A stretch of 64,000 nt of DNA, taken from Deltaproteobacteria bacterium (GTDB lineage: Bacteria; Myxococcota_A; Polyangia; Polyangiales; Ga0077539). Within the stretch, counting starts at the first letter, position 1; each line of letters begins with the position of its first letter. The notes below the pieces were generated by a model. That model ran no database searches, was not told the DNA's origin, and saw only the letters and a program-made list of their open reading frames with translations. The stretch lies in contig JADJAE010000038.1 in NCBI GenBank assembly GCA_016704445.1, positions 45,415-109,414 on the forward strand, read 5' to 3'. Positions 55,816-64,000 of this stretch are shown piece after piece. A program made the position numbers and the translations under genes.

Positions 55816-57024
55816 ATGCCTCGGCGGCTCGATTTCTGGTTCGACTACACCTGCCCCTACGCCTATCTGGCGAGCACGCAGGTGGAGTCCCTGGCGCGGC
55901 GCACCGGCGACGAGCTCCACTGGCGGCCGATGCTGCTGGGCGGGGTCTTTCGTGCCAACGCCACGCCGCAGAAGCTCTTCGCCACGCTCTCCCCGCAGAA
56001 GGCGAAGCACAACGCCGACGACCTCGAGCGCTGGTCCCGCGAGTTCGACGCCCCGCTGCGGATGCCCCCGGGGCACCCGATGCGCTCGGTGGAGGCGCTG
56101 CGGGCGACGCTGGCCACGAGCTGCGACCCGGCGGTGATCCACGGCTTCTTCCGCGCCTACTGGGTGGACAACCGGGAGATCTCCGACCCCGCCACGATGC
56201 GCGACGTGCTCAGCGCCGCGGGCCACGACGCCGACGCCGTGCTGCCGAGGGTCGCGGGCGAGGCCCTCCGCGACGCGCTACGGAGAGAGACCGAGCAGGC
56301 GGTGGCGCTGGGCATCTTCGGCGCGCCCGCCTACGTGATCGACGGCGCAGCCCTCTACTGGGGACAGGACCGCGCTCATTTCGTCGAGGGCCTCACCCCC
56401 GAGCGCTACCTCTCCCAACCCACCAAGGAACCCTCCATGGCACACACGCTTGAAATCTATTGGGACTTCTCATCGCCCTTCGCATACCTCGGGGCGACGC
56501 AGGCGAAGGCGCTGGCCGAGCGCACCGGCGCTACGCTGGTGTGGCGGCCGATGCTGCTCGGCGGGCTCTTCAAGTCCATCGGACAGGAGCTGGTGCCCCT
56601 CAACACCTGGAGCGACGCCAAGCGGCGCTACTACTTTGAAGACATGAACCGCTGGGCGGAGTTCTGGGGAGTCCCGCTCAACTTCCCGGCGGTCTTCCCT
56701 GTGAACAGCATCAAGGCCCTCCGGGCGTACATCGCGCTCCCCGAAGAGCGGCGAGACGCCTTCCGAGACGCGGTGTTTCGCGCGTACTGGGCCGAAGGGC
56801 GGGACATCGGCGACGAGGCCGTGCTCTCGGAGTACCTGGGAGACGACGCCGCGCAGGTGCTGGCGCGCACCAACGACCCGGAGGTGAAGAAGGCCCTGGT
56901 CGATGCGACGAAGCACGCGGAGAGCGCCGGGGTCTTCGGAGCGCCCACCTGGGTGGTCGACGGCACCGAGCTCTACTGGGGGCAGGACCGCATCCCCCTG
57001 GTGGAGCGAGCGCTACTGAGGTGA
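55816..57024 (+). CDS. Tandem DsbA-family/2-hydroxychromene-2-carboxylate isomerase-like protein
   Basis: 402 residues made of two homologous kappa-GST/HCCA-isomerase units. Unit 1 (about 1-200): LDFWFDYTCPYAYLAS, ALRATLATS, GIFGAPAYVIDG, LYWGQDR. Unit 2 (about 211-402): LEIYWDFSSPFAYLGA, SIKALRAYIAL, GVFGAPTWVVDG, LYWGQDRIPLVE. Unit 1 keeps a Cys at the catalytic position; unit 2 has Ser as in HCCA isomerases. They are joined by a short linker (LSQPTKEPSMAHT), where the in-frame Met hints at an ancestral two-gene fusion. Glutathione-dependent isomerase or oxidoreductase activity is likely; the substrate is unknown. Confidence 0.87.
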   Translation: MPRRLDFWFDYTCPYAYLASTQVESLARRTGDELHWRPMLLGGVFRANATPQKLFATLSPQKAKHNADDLERWSREFDAPLRMPPGHPMRSVEALRATLATSCDPAVIHGFFRAYWVDNREISDPATMRDVLSAAGHDADAVLPRVAGEALRDALRRETEQAVALGIFGAPAYVIDGAALYWGQDRAHFVEGLTPERYLSQPTKEPSMAHTLEIYWDFSSPFAYLGATQAKALAERTGATLVWRPMLLGGLFKSIGQELVPLNTWSDAKRRYYFEDMNRWAEFWGVPLNFPAVFPVNSIKALRAYIALPEERRDAFRDAVFRAYWAEGRDIGDEAVLSEYLGDDAAQVLARTNDPEVKKALVDATKHAESAGVFGAPTWVVDGTELYWGQDRIPLVERALLR

Positions 57025-57140
57025 GCGGGGGAGCGGTGCGTCGCGAGCGCCTTCCCTCCGACGCCGCGTAGGGGGTACCGTCCGCGGCGGTCCTTCTGGG
57101 GGACCCTGAAGGCTCCTCCCTCCCGCCGCACGAGACGCCG

Positions 57141-59681
57141 GTGAACACGCGCAACCGCACCCTCCTCGCAGTCAGCCTCGCCGCCGCCCTCGGCGCACTC
57201 CCCCGAGCCGCCCACGCCGACGAGCGCGCCGACGCGCGACGCCACTTCCGCGCGGGCCTCGACCTCGTCACGCAGCGCCAGTACGTGCGCGCCATCGAGG
57301 AGTTCCAGGCGGCCTACGCCATCCTCCCCAACGTCAACGTGCTCTTCAACATCGCCCGGGCGTACTCCGACCTTGGCGACGTCGATCGGGCCATCGACTA
57401 CTACCAGCGATACCTCCAGGGGGATGTTCAAGACCGTGCCGAGGTCGAGCAGACCCTCCGCGCGCTCGATCAGCGTCGCCGCGCCGCCGCGGCGCCAGTG
57501 ACCCCTCAGACCCCGACGCCGACCGCCCCGACCGACGCGCCCCCCGCGGTGAGCCCGGTCATCCCGCTGGGCGCCCTCTCCCCCGAGCAGGTCATCGCGC
57601 TCCGCAACGCCGTCAACGCCCTGGTGCAGCTCACCGGCGGAGCGCCCTCATCGACCGCGCCCGCAGCGCCCGCAGCACCCGCGACGCCCGCGGCGCCACC
57701 GACCGTCGCCCCTCCGGCGGGGCCCGCTCGCGGCGCGGAGGACACCTACGAGGAGCGCGTGGTCACCGCGACCCTCACGGCCCAGAGCCCGCTCGACTCG
57801 CCCAACGCCACCACGGTCATCACCGCGCAGGACATCCGCCTCTCCGGGCTCACCAACGTCGCCGAGATGCTGCGCCGCGCGGTGGGCGTCGACGTGATGG
57901 CCCTCGACAACAGCGACCAGCAGGTGGGCATCCGGGGCTTCAACCGCCGCCTCTCCAACCGGGTGCTGGTGCTCATCGACGGGCGCTCGGTCTACCTCGA
58001 CTTCATCGGCGTCACCCTCTGGTCGCTGCTGCCGGTCAACCCCGAGGAGATCGAGCGCATCGAGGTCATCCGCGGCCCAGGGTCGGCCCTCTACGGCGCA
58101 GACGCCTACTCCGGGGTCGTCAACATCATCACCCGCACCCCCGGCGAGGGGCGCAGCTCGGTCGTCGTGGGCGCCGGCAACGGCGGGGTGTTTCGCACCG
58201 CCATCACCCACAGCGGGCGCTCGGGCAGCGTCGGGTATCGCACCGGCGTCGGCTATGAGCAGGGGCAGACCTTCGGCCGGCTGGTCCCTGCGACGGACCT
58301 CGCCTATCGCATCGGCGCGGGCGACCTCAACCTCTCGCTCCAGAACCTCCACGCCGACCTCGACCTGCGCTCCCAGCTCTCCCGCCATGTCTCCGTCCAG
58401 GGCGGCCTCGCGGCCACCACCGGGACCATCTGGTTCAACGCCATCGGCCCGCTGCGGCGCTTCTGGACGGACATCTCGTTCATCCAGCCGCACCTGCAGC
58501 TCAACGTCGGGGGCTTCACCGCGCGCGCCTTCATGAACCACGTCGAGGGCACCTCCGGCGAGGTGCTCCAGCGCATCGGAACCCCTCCGATCAACACCCA
58601 GTTCACCCAGGACATCATCGACGTGGAGGCCCGCTACCAGCGCGGCTTCCGGCTCGGGAGCATCCCCTTCGACCTGACCCTCGGCGGCAGCTACCGCGCG
58701 AAGCACATCTCCTTCTCCTTCCTCGACGCCGACCACCTGCTGCACCACTTCGCGGGCTTCGTGCAGGCGCAGGCGCGCTTCACCAGCCAGTTCTCGACCA
58801 CCGCGTCGCTGCGCGTCGACCGCCACCCGGTGCTCGACTCCCCGGTGCTCTCTCCCCGCCTCGCGCTGATCTACAAGCCCACCCCGAGGCGGGCGCTGCG
58901 GCTCACCGGAGCGACCTCCTTCCGAACGCCCACCATGCTCGAGCTCTACCTCGACCTGGCCAACCCCTCGCCGGTGCCCGGCATCGCGGTGCAGGGGCAG
59001 GGCGGCGAGGTCTTCAACAACGGCCAGCAGCGCCTCTCCGCAGAGAGCGCCATCTCCGTCGACCTCGGCTGGCAGGACCAGACCAGCGACCGCTTCCAGT
59101 ACGAGCTGGGCGCCTTCTTCATGCGAGGCGTCGACCTCATCGAGCTCACCAACGTACTGTTCAACCCGCTCCCCGGCGCCAGCAACCCGGGCGGCCTGGT
59201 GGACGTCGGGCGCTTCCGCTTCGCCAACGACCCATTCGCCACTTCGATGTACGGCGTCGAGGCGGCGGTGCGGGCCTCTCCCATCGAGGGACTCGACCTC
59301 TTCGCCAACTACACCTTCGCGTACACCCAGCAGCAGTCGGGAACCCTCCGCGAGGGAGACCAGCGCACGCCGAGGCACAAGCTCAACCTGGGCGCCCAGG
59401 TGCGCACCGCCTTCGGGCTCGACGTGGAGCTCACCGGCAACCTCGTCTCCTCGCAGGTGTGGCGAGAGCAGGACTTCGACGCTGCAAGGGGGGTCATCTA
59501 CACCTCCTATGCAATGGACACGTATTTCCTCTTGAATGGGCGTGTCGGATATCGCGCGCTCCGCGACCGGCTGGAGTTCGGCGTCAGCGGGACCAACCTC
59601 ACGGACAACCGCGCCCGTCAGCACCCCTTCGGCGCCCCCATCGGGGCCCGGGTGATGGCCACGGTCGCCTTCCGGTATTGA
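57141..59681 (+). CDS. TPR-fused TonB-dependent outer-membrane receptor
   Basis: 846 residues from GTG 57141. Sec signal (LLAVSLAAALGALPRAAHA), TPR-like repeats (about 27-115: AIEEFQAAYAILPNVNVLFN, AYSDLGDVDRAIDYYQRYL), a Pro/Ala/Thr linker, then a plug domain (ITAQDIRLSGLTNVAEML, GIRGFNRRLSNRVLVLIDGR, EEIERIEVIRGPGSALYGA, SGVVNIITRTP) and a 22-strand barrel ending in an aromatic residue (VMATVAFRY). Outer membrane; takes up a chelate or oligomer powered by TonB. The periplasmic TPR region is a known myxobacterial variation and may bind a partner. The lipoprotein gene starts 15 bases later and is probably its accessory. I see no Fur box or cobalamin riboswitch in the 116-base leader. Confidence 0.92.
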   Translation: MNTRNRTLLAVSLAAALGALPRAAHADERADARRHFRAGLDLVTQRQYVRAIEEFQAAYAILPNVNVLFNIARAYSDLGDVDRAIDYYQRYLQGDVQDRAEVEQTLRALDQRRRAAAAPVTPQTPTPTAPTDAPPAVSPVIPLGALSPEQVIALRNAVNALVQLTGGAPSSTAPAAPAAPATPAAPPTVAPPAGPARGAEDTYEERVVTATLTAQSPLDSPNATTVITAQDIRLSGLTNVAEMLRRAVGVDVMALDNSDQQVGIRGFNRRLSNRVLVLIDGRSVYLDFIGVTLWSLLPVNPEEIERIEVIRGPGSALYGADAYSGVVNIITRTPGEGRSSVVVGAGNGGVFRTAITHSGRSGSVGYRTGVGYEQGQTFGRLVPATDLAYRIGAGDLNLSLQNLHADLDLRSQLSRHVSVQGGLAATTGTIWFNAIGPLRRFWTDISFIQPHLQLNVGGFTARAFMNHVEGTSGEVLQRIGTPPINTQFTQDIIDVEARYQRGFRLGSIPFDLTLGGSYRAKHISFSFLDADHLLHHFAGFVQAQARFTSQFSTTASLRVDRHPVLDSPVLSPRLALIYKPTPRRALRLTGATSFRTPTMLELYLDLANPSPVPGIAVQGQGGEVFNNGQQRLSAESAISVDLGWQDQTSDRFQYELGAFFMRGVDLIELTNVLFNPLPGASNPGGLVDVGRFRFANDPFATSMYGVEAAVRASPIEGLDLFANYTFAYTQQQSGTLREGDQRTPRHKLNLGAQVRTAFGLDVELTGNLVSSQVWREQDFDAARGVIYTSYAMDTYFLLNGRVGYRALRDRLEFGVSGTNLTDNRARQHPFGAPIGARVMATVAFRY

Positions 59682-59696
59682 TTGGAGCGATGTGAG

Positions 59697-61304
59697 ATGA
59701 ACCGCCCCCGAACGCTGCTCCTCGCTCCCCTCCTCCTCCTCGCCGCCACCGGCTGCGGCGACGCGCCGCTCGACCGCGACCGGGAGGACGACTACCCCAA
59801 CCACAACGCCCCGCTCGCCCGCATCGAGGGAACCCTCCTCTACGAGGGCCCCGTCCCCTCCCTCGACCGCGAAGGAACACCCCTCGGCCGCGTGGTTCTT
59901 CTGCTCTTCCGGTCGGACAACCAGCCGCCCCCGCAGGGCCTCGCCACCACCGCCGAGTCGGTGCAGACCCTCCCGGCCTCCCAGGTCTTCCGCTCGCTGA
60001 TTCCCACTGCGGGGGGCGCGGTGCGGGCGAGCGTGCCCTTCGTCTTTCCCAACATCACCGCGGCGGGCGTCTATCAACTGAGGGCCTTCTATTCCAACAG
60101 GGATGAGCGCACTGGCTTCCATCCCATCTATGGAGTGAGGAGCCAGCCGGTGCGAGGAGACGTGGGCGGCGGCGCGGTGCTCGACCCCAGGGCGGCCGCT
60201 CCGACCTTCGTCAACATCCCTGTCGGCGTGCCCAACGGCAATGGCGGATACACCCTTCCCGAGACGGGCGCGGTCACCAGCAACGTCACGGTCTTCCTGG
60301 GTGCGCCCATCACCGAAGACCGCCCGATCTTCCATGTGAGCCCTTCGCCCCCGGACCGGGGACAGACCCTCACCCCCGTCGCCTTCGAGCCCCGCCCGGC
60401 GGCCCCTGGAGCCGCGCAGGTGACCTACGCGTCCCGCACCGGCTTCATCGCACCAGAGTCCAGGGCCTATGAGCTACCCAGCAACGTGCCTGCGACGGAC
60501 GTGCTGGGCTTCCTCGGAGCGCTGCCCACGCTCACCCTCAACGGGGCGCTGCCCGAGGCGGAGGTGCAGCCCGCGGCCAACGCGGGGGTGCTCTTCGGCA
60601 ACCCGATCTCCTTCGCGCTTGGAACGGTCTACCGGGCGCAGCACCCCACCCTCTTCGCCCCCAACCTCGCGGGGGGAGAGCCCCCGGTGCTTCGCTTTCC
60701 CTGGGTGTTTCCGCTCGCCATCATGGTGAAGCTCCACGAGCCCAGCGCCGAGGAGCGCGCGGTGCTCTCCTCGGCCTCGCCCGACCCGCTCGCCCTCGCC
60801 CGCGTGGTGAGCGCGCTCAACCTGCCCGAGCGGGCGCCCGGAACCGTTCCCGTGGTGATCTTCGGCAGCGTGGCCCCCAACACGGGACTGCAGGACTTCG
60901 CGAGCATCGTGCGGCCCTCCCCTGCGCCTCCGGTGGTGCAGCCCTCAGTGAGGGTGGTGTTTCCTCCGGTGGCCTTCGAGATCCGCGGCTCGAACCCCGA
61001 GCGCGACTGGGCGGCGGTGGTGCCGAAGCTCCCAGCGCCCATCGCAGCCGCCGCAGGACCGCTCCCTCCGGGCTCTCGCTGCGCGGGAGACCGGGGCCTG
61101 CCCTCGGGGCGCTACTCGCTGACCATCGTGACGGCCCGGGGCGCGACCTGGTCGCTCCCCAACGAGCTGGCGCCTCACAGCTTCCCCGGGAGGGTGGCGG
61201 GCGCTGCGGTGACCTCCGCCGCGTCGCAGGGCGCGGTGATCCGGGTGGTGCCCTCGATGCCCGCCGCGGGAAACGTCTGCCCCGCGGGCATCCCCTCGGA
61301 CTGA
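59697..61304 (+). CDS. Lipoprotein downstream of the TonB receptor
   Basis: 535 residues from ATG 59697; TTGGAG lies 9 bases before it. Lipobox in LLLLAATGCGD (Cys about 19). The mature part is beta-rich and Pro-rich: IEGTLLYEGPVPSLDREGTP (a carboxypeptidase-regulatory-like strand pattern), GVYQLRAFYSNRDE, GTVPVVIFGSVAPN and CAGDRGLPSGRYSLTIV. I recognise no family. Its position next to the receptor suggests a role in the same surface uptake system. Confidence 0.8.
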   Translation: MNRPRTLLLAPLLLLAATGCGDAPLDRDREDDYPNHNAPLARIEGTLLYEGPVPSLDREGTPLGRVVLLLFRSDNQPPPQGLATTAESVQTLPASQVFRSLIPTAGGAVRASVPFVFPNITAAGVYQLRAFYSNRDERTGFHPIYGVRSQPVRGDVGGGAVLDPRAAAPTFVNIPVGVPNGNGGYTLPETGAVTSNVTVFLGAPITEDRPIFHVSPSPPDRGQTLTPVAFEPRPAAPGAAQVTYASRTGFIAPESRAYELPSNVPATDVLGFLGALPTLTLNGALPEAEVQPAANAGVLFGNPISFALGTVYRAQHPTLFAPNLAGGEPPVLRFPWVFPLAIMVKLHEPSAEERAVLSSASPDPLALARVVSALNLPERAPGTVPVVIFGSVAPNTGLQDFASIVRPSPAPPVVQPSVRVVFPPVAFEIRGSNPERDWAAVVPKLPAPIAAAAGPLPPGSRCAGDRGLPSGRYSLTIVTARGATWSLPNELAPHSFPGRVAGAAVTSAASQGAVIRVVPSMPAAGNVCPAGIPSD

Positions 61305-61434
61305 CCGGCGCAGGCTGTAGCACCACCGCCTCACGCCGAGGCTGGACACGCCCCGCGCGGCTGTGGGAAGTTGCGCCCCCGAGCGTGATGCGCGCGGCGG
61401 AGCGGCAAACGATGGCGGTGTCGGGAGAACTTCG

Positions 61435-63195
61435 GTGAACATCACCTGCCCGCGGTGCGGCAAGGAAAACCCCGAGGACGTTCGGTTCTGTCTTGGCTGC
61501 GGCACCGACCTGCACGGCCGGGGTAGCGCCGGTCGCCCGCCGCCCCTCGGATCACCGCCACGGCTGCAGCCGCCGCCTCCCCTCGGCGCGCCTCGCCCTG
61601 CCGGTGGCCCTCCGGGGCCTGCTCCGCTGGGTCCGCCGATGGGTCCGCCCTCCTTCGGTGGTGGCCCTGCGCCGCTCAACGCGCCTCCGTCGCTCTCGTC
61701 CAACCAGCACAACCCCTCGGCGCCGCTAGGGCCTCCGCCCTCGTCCTCCGGTGGGCCGCTGCTCGGTCCGATGCCCTCCCTCGGCGCGCCTCCGGGCCTC
61801 GGGGCCATGGGCGCTCCTCCGGGCTTCGGGTCGCAGCCGTCCTCTCCGCATGGTCCTCCGCCCTCGCTGGCGGGCGCGCCTCCTCCGATGGGCGGGCCCC
61901 CCCCGCTGCTTGGCGCGATGCCGCCGCTCCCTGGCGCCGCGCCGCCTCCGGTCGCCCCTTCCGGGCCCGCCGCGATGCCTCCCTCCATGGGCGGCTTTCC
62001 TCCGCTGGTGGGCTCCATGCCCGCGGGCTTTCCTCCCCCCGTCGGTGGCTTCGGTGCGCCTCCCCCGGTGGCGCCCAACCCCTTCGGATCGGGGATGGCC
62101 CCGGTGCCTCCGCCCGTCAACATGCCTCCGCCGGTGCAGCCGATGGGTCCGCCCCCGGTGGGGATGCCTCCTCCCGTGGGGATGCAGCCGATGGGTCCGC
62201 CCCCGGTGCCGGCCTATGGCAGCGGCGATCCCTTCGCGTCGTCCGACCCCTTCGGCTCTGGGGGCGACGCCTTCGCCAACGTCGGTCAGGGCGATCCCTA
62301 CGCCTCCACCGCGCGCTCTCAGCCGATGCCCCCGGCGGACCCCTTCGCCGCGCTCAACAACCCCTTCGCCGCGCCTCCCGGGGCGCCTCCCCTCGCTCGC
62401 CCGATGACGGCGATGCCGGGCGTCAACAGCTTCCCGGGCGGTCCGGCCCCGGTGCCCGCCTCTCGCCCCCGCGCCGCCACGGTCGGACCTGTCGGCGGAG
62501 CATGGCCCCCTCCGCAGCAGCCCTCCTTCCACCAGGAGGTTCCGCTCGAGAACATGACCGAGGTGCGCGGCGCGCTCGGCATCAACCGCCCCCGTCTCAT
62601 GGTGACCCAGCTCGATGGAAGCGAGCAGGGCGAGATGCCCCTCAACGAGGGCGACAACCTCATCGGCCGCGAGGTCGGCGGCATCTTCGCCGAAGACAAC
62701 CTGCTCTCCAGCCGCCACGCCACGGTGATCGTGAAGGGCGGCGCGGCGTGGGTGCGCGACGAGGGATCGCGCAACGGCGTCTACGCCCGCGTCGCTCCCA
62801 ACCAGCGCATCGAGTTGCAGGAGGGCGACCAGTTCTGCCTGGGGCGCATCATCCTCCGCTTCGACCACCGTCCTCCTCCCGGGGTGATGCTCTCTCCCGA
62901 CGCGGTGGGCTACCTCTCGCTGGTGGTGGGTCGCGACGTCGACAAGGCCCTCTTCCCCCTGGCCATTCCCCCGACGGGCCTCACCCTCGGGCGCTCCCGC
63001 TCGGACCTGCGCTTCCCCAACGACGGCTGGATCTCTGGCCTCCACTGCCAGCTCCTCGCCATCGGACCGCAGGTCTTCCTGGTCGACCTCAAGAGCTCGA
63101 ACGGCACCTACGCCCGCATCCGTGGCACCCGCGCCCTCAACCACGGCGACGCCCTGCTCATGGGCCAGCGCATCTTCCACGTGAACCTGGCCTGA
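61435..63195 (+). CDS. Zinc-ribbon, Pro-rich linker and tandem FHA-domain protein
   Basis: 586 residues from GTG 61435 (GGGAGAAC upstream). Zinc ribbon at the start: CPRCGKENPEDVRFCLGCG (about 4-22). Then about 330 residues of Pro/Gly/Met repeats such as PPPVGMPPPVGMQPMG. Two FHA domains: FHA 1 NLIGREVGGIFAED, SSRHATVIV, DEGSRNGVYAR (about 415-490); FHA 2 LTLGRSRSDLRFPND, SGLHCQLL, DLKSSNGTYAR (about 505-580). Predicted soluble. This type couples phosphothreonine reading to a disordered scaffold and is typical of myxobacteria; partner kinases are outside the window. Confidence 0.88.
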   Translation: MNITCPRCGKENPEDVRFCLGCGTDLHGRGSAGRPPPLGSPPRLQPPPPLGAPRPAGGPPGPAPLGPPMGPPSFGGGPAPLNAPPSLSSNQHNPSAPLGPPPSSSGGPLLGPMPSLGAPPGLGAMGAPPGFGSQPSSPHGPPPSLAGAPPPMGGPPPLLGAMPPLPGAAPPPVAPSGPAAMPPSMGGFPPLVGSMPAGFPPPVGGFGAPPPVAPNPFGSGMAPVPPPVNMPPPVQPMGPPPVGMPPPVGMQPMGPPPVPAYGSGDPFASSDPFGSGGDAFANVGQGDPYASTARSQPMPPADPFAALNNPFAAPPGAPPLARPMTAMPGVNSFPGGPAPVPASRPRAATVGPVGGAWPPPQQPSFHQEVPLENMTEVRGALGINRPRLMVTQLDGSEQGEMPLNEGDNLIGREVGGIFAEDNLLSSRHATVIVKGGAAWVRDEGSRNGVYARVAPNQRIELQEGDQFCLGRIILRFDHRPPPGVMLSPDAVGYLSLVVGRDVDKALFPLAIPPTGLTLGRSRSDLRFPNDGWISGLHCQLLAIGPQVFLVDLKSSNGTYARIRGTRALNHGDALLMGQRIFHVNLA

Positions 63196-63243
63196 CGCGC
63201 CTCCCGCTCCGTCGCCCCCGTCCTAGACTGCCCCGTAGCCGCC

Positions 63244-64000
63244 GTGTGGTCCTCGCTCTGGTTCGAAGTCCTGGGCTTCGTCGTCGCCGTCCTCCCGGTG
63301 GCCCTGCTGCTGCTCGTCTTCCGCTACGCCGACCGATGGCGCCCGGAGCCCAAGCGAGAGGTCGTCCGCGCCGTGGTGCTGGGCGCGCTCGCGTGCGTCC
63401 CGGTGTTCTTCGCGGAGGTCGCGCTGAAACGACTGCTGGGGCCGTGGTCGCTGGTGGGAGCGCGCTTCTTCGACGCCTACGGGGTCGTCGCGCTGCCCGA
63501 GGAGGCCGCCAAGCTCGCGGTGGTGCTCGCGGTGCCCTACCGCCGGAGGTATTTCGACGAGTACACCGACGGGGTGCTCTACACCGGCGCCGTCTCCCTC
63601 GGCTTCGGCCTCTTCGAGAACCTCCTCTTCGTCTCCGGCGCCTTCGCCAACGCCATCTGCGCCGTGCCGTGGATCTCCGCCATGTGCGGCGCCGAGACGA
63701 GCACCCACACCGACGCGCAGCACGTGGTGCTCGGCCTGGTGCGGGCGCTGACGGCGGTGCCGATGCACGCCATCGCGTCGGGCCTCATGGGCTACTTCAT
63801 CGGGCGGTCGCGCTTCGTGCGACGACGCCACGCGCCGCGGTGGTGGGCGGCCGGGTTGATGGTCGCGGTGATGGTGCACGGGTCGTACGACTGGCTGGTG
63901 TTCACCCTCGGGAGGAGCGCGGTGATCTTCCTGCTGCTGCCGACGCTGCTGGTGGTGGCGGGCTTCGGGCTGCGCCACGCGCTGCGCCACGCGCTGGAGC
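63244..64000 (+). CDS. PrsW-family intramembrane protease (3' truncated by the window edge)
   Basis: The frame is open from GTG 63244 to the last base (252 codons). It has several membrane helices and the PrsW catalytic motifs: ALPEEAAKLAVVL (EEAAK), LGFGLFENLLFVSG (FEN), VPMHAIASGLMGYFIG and VHGSYDWLVFTLG. PrsW enzymes are multi-pass glutamic-type proteases that cleave anti-sigma factors; the bacterial role in myxobacteria is unknown. It starts 48 bases after the FHA gene on the same strand, so it could be co-transcribed. Confidence 0.9.
   Translation, partial: MWSSLWFEVLGFVVAVLPVALLLLVFRYADRWRPEPKREVVRAVVLGALACVPVFFAEVALKRLLGPWSLVGARFFDAYGVVALPEEAAKLAVVLAVPYRRRYFDEYTDGVLYTGAVSLGFGLFENLLFVSGAFANAICAVPWISAMCGAETSTHTDAQHVVLGLVRALTAVPMHAIASGLMGYFIGRSRFVRRRHAPRWWAAGLMVAVMVHGSYDWLVFTLGRSAVIFLLLPTLLVVAGFGLRHALRHALE

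Noticed and set aside
57025..57140. Cobalamin riboswitch before the TonB receptor
   Set aside because: No B12-box (GCCACTG-like) and the leader is only 116 bases.
63253..63265. tRNA T-loop-like GGTTCGA
   Set aside because: Inside the PrsW reading frame; no acceptor or anticodon stems around it.
63223..63990. Minus-strand 255-codon frame at the window end
   Set aside because: Antisense shadow of the PrsW gene, whose plus-strand frame carries all catalytic motifs.

Overview
The window is very GC-rich and almost fully coding. The genes point to a Myxococcota (delta-proteobacterial) chromosome, probably Polyangia/Sandaracinaceae-like. Evidence for this is the many lipoproteins with Ala/Pro/Asp-rich linkers, FHA and PilZ proteins, hybrid histidine kinases, a TPR-TonB receptor fusion, RCC1-like and Cys-rich repeat lipoproteins, SelB and an Lhr helicase. 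This placement is inferred from gene content only.

Layout. 1-5 kb: the end of a type I restriction-modification locus (hsdS, a rhuM-like gene, hsdR). It is damaged: rhuM and hsdR are joined by a deletion, and hsdR also carries a one-base frameshift. A palindromic repeat element follows. 5-13.5 kb: MgtC/DUF4010 membrane protein, nitronate monooxygenase, a CxxCH lipoprotein and two signalling units (a REC-PAS-kinase-REC hybrid; a PAS kinase with a Rcp1-type response regulator). 13.5-26 kb: metabolism and housekeeping, including an FAD-linked oxidase, N-formylglutamate amidohydrolase-like protein, CorA, the Lhr helicase/metallophosphoesterase pair, an adenosine-deaminase-like lipoprotein, SerA and a cystathionine synthase/lyase. 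26-38.5 kb: PilZ-AMIN protein, FHA protein, RCC1 lipoprotein, a 353-bp palindrome, SelB, a GH1 beta-glucosidase lipoprotein, a PAS/GAF/Fis-HTH regulator and an APH/DUF6285 pair. 38.5-47.7 kb: an orphan T-box-like RNA, a DUF1704 metallopeptidase, DUF72, DUF1993 running into an abnormal G/C homopolymer tract, a Spo0M/HEAT protein, a LysR/NmrA divergent pair and a GST. 47.7-64 kb: a phosphoesterase lipoprotein, a 1048-residue Cys-repeat surface protein, an AAA+ ATPase fused to a degenerate release factor, a tandem DsbA-like protein, a TPR-TonB receptor with a partner lipoprotein, a zinc-ribbon/FHA protein and a truncated PrsW protease.

The most unusual item is the 944-residue protein at 52922-55756. 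It is a ClpA/C-type double AAA+ ATPase with no Clp N-domain, followed by a complete class-I release factor (RF2-like) fold. In that fold both the stop-codon SPF tripeptide and the catalytic GGQ have been replaced. This suggests a ribosome-docking adaptor on an AAA+ machine. The second is a T-box-like leader at 38541-38770 with no matching downstream gene. The third is a family of nested palindromic elements (4836-5048 and 30671-31023).

A quality caution: at least eight one-base insertions or deletions, mostly in G or C runs, break otherwise well-conserved genes between 3.8 and 37.3 kb, and there is a 270-bp G/C homopolymer tract near 41.4 kb. Together these look more like residual assembly error than natural decay. 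I give corrected gene extents and state where the reading frame must shift.
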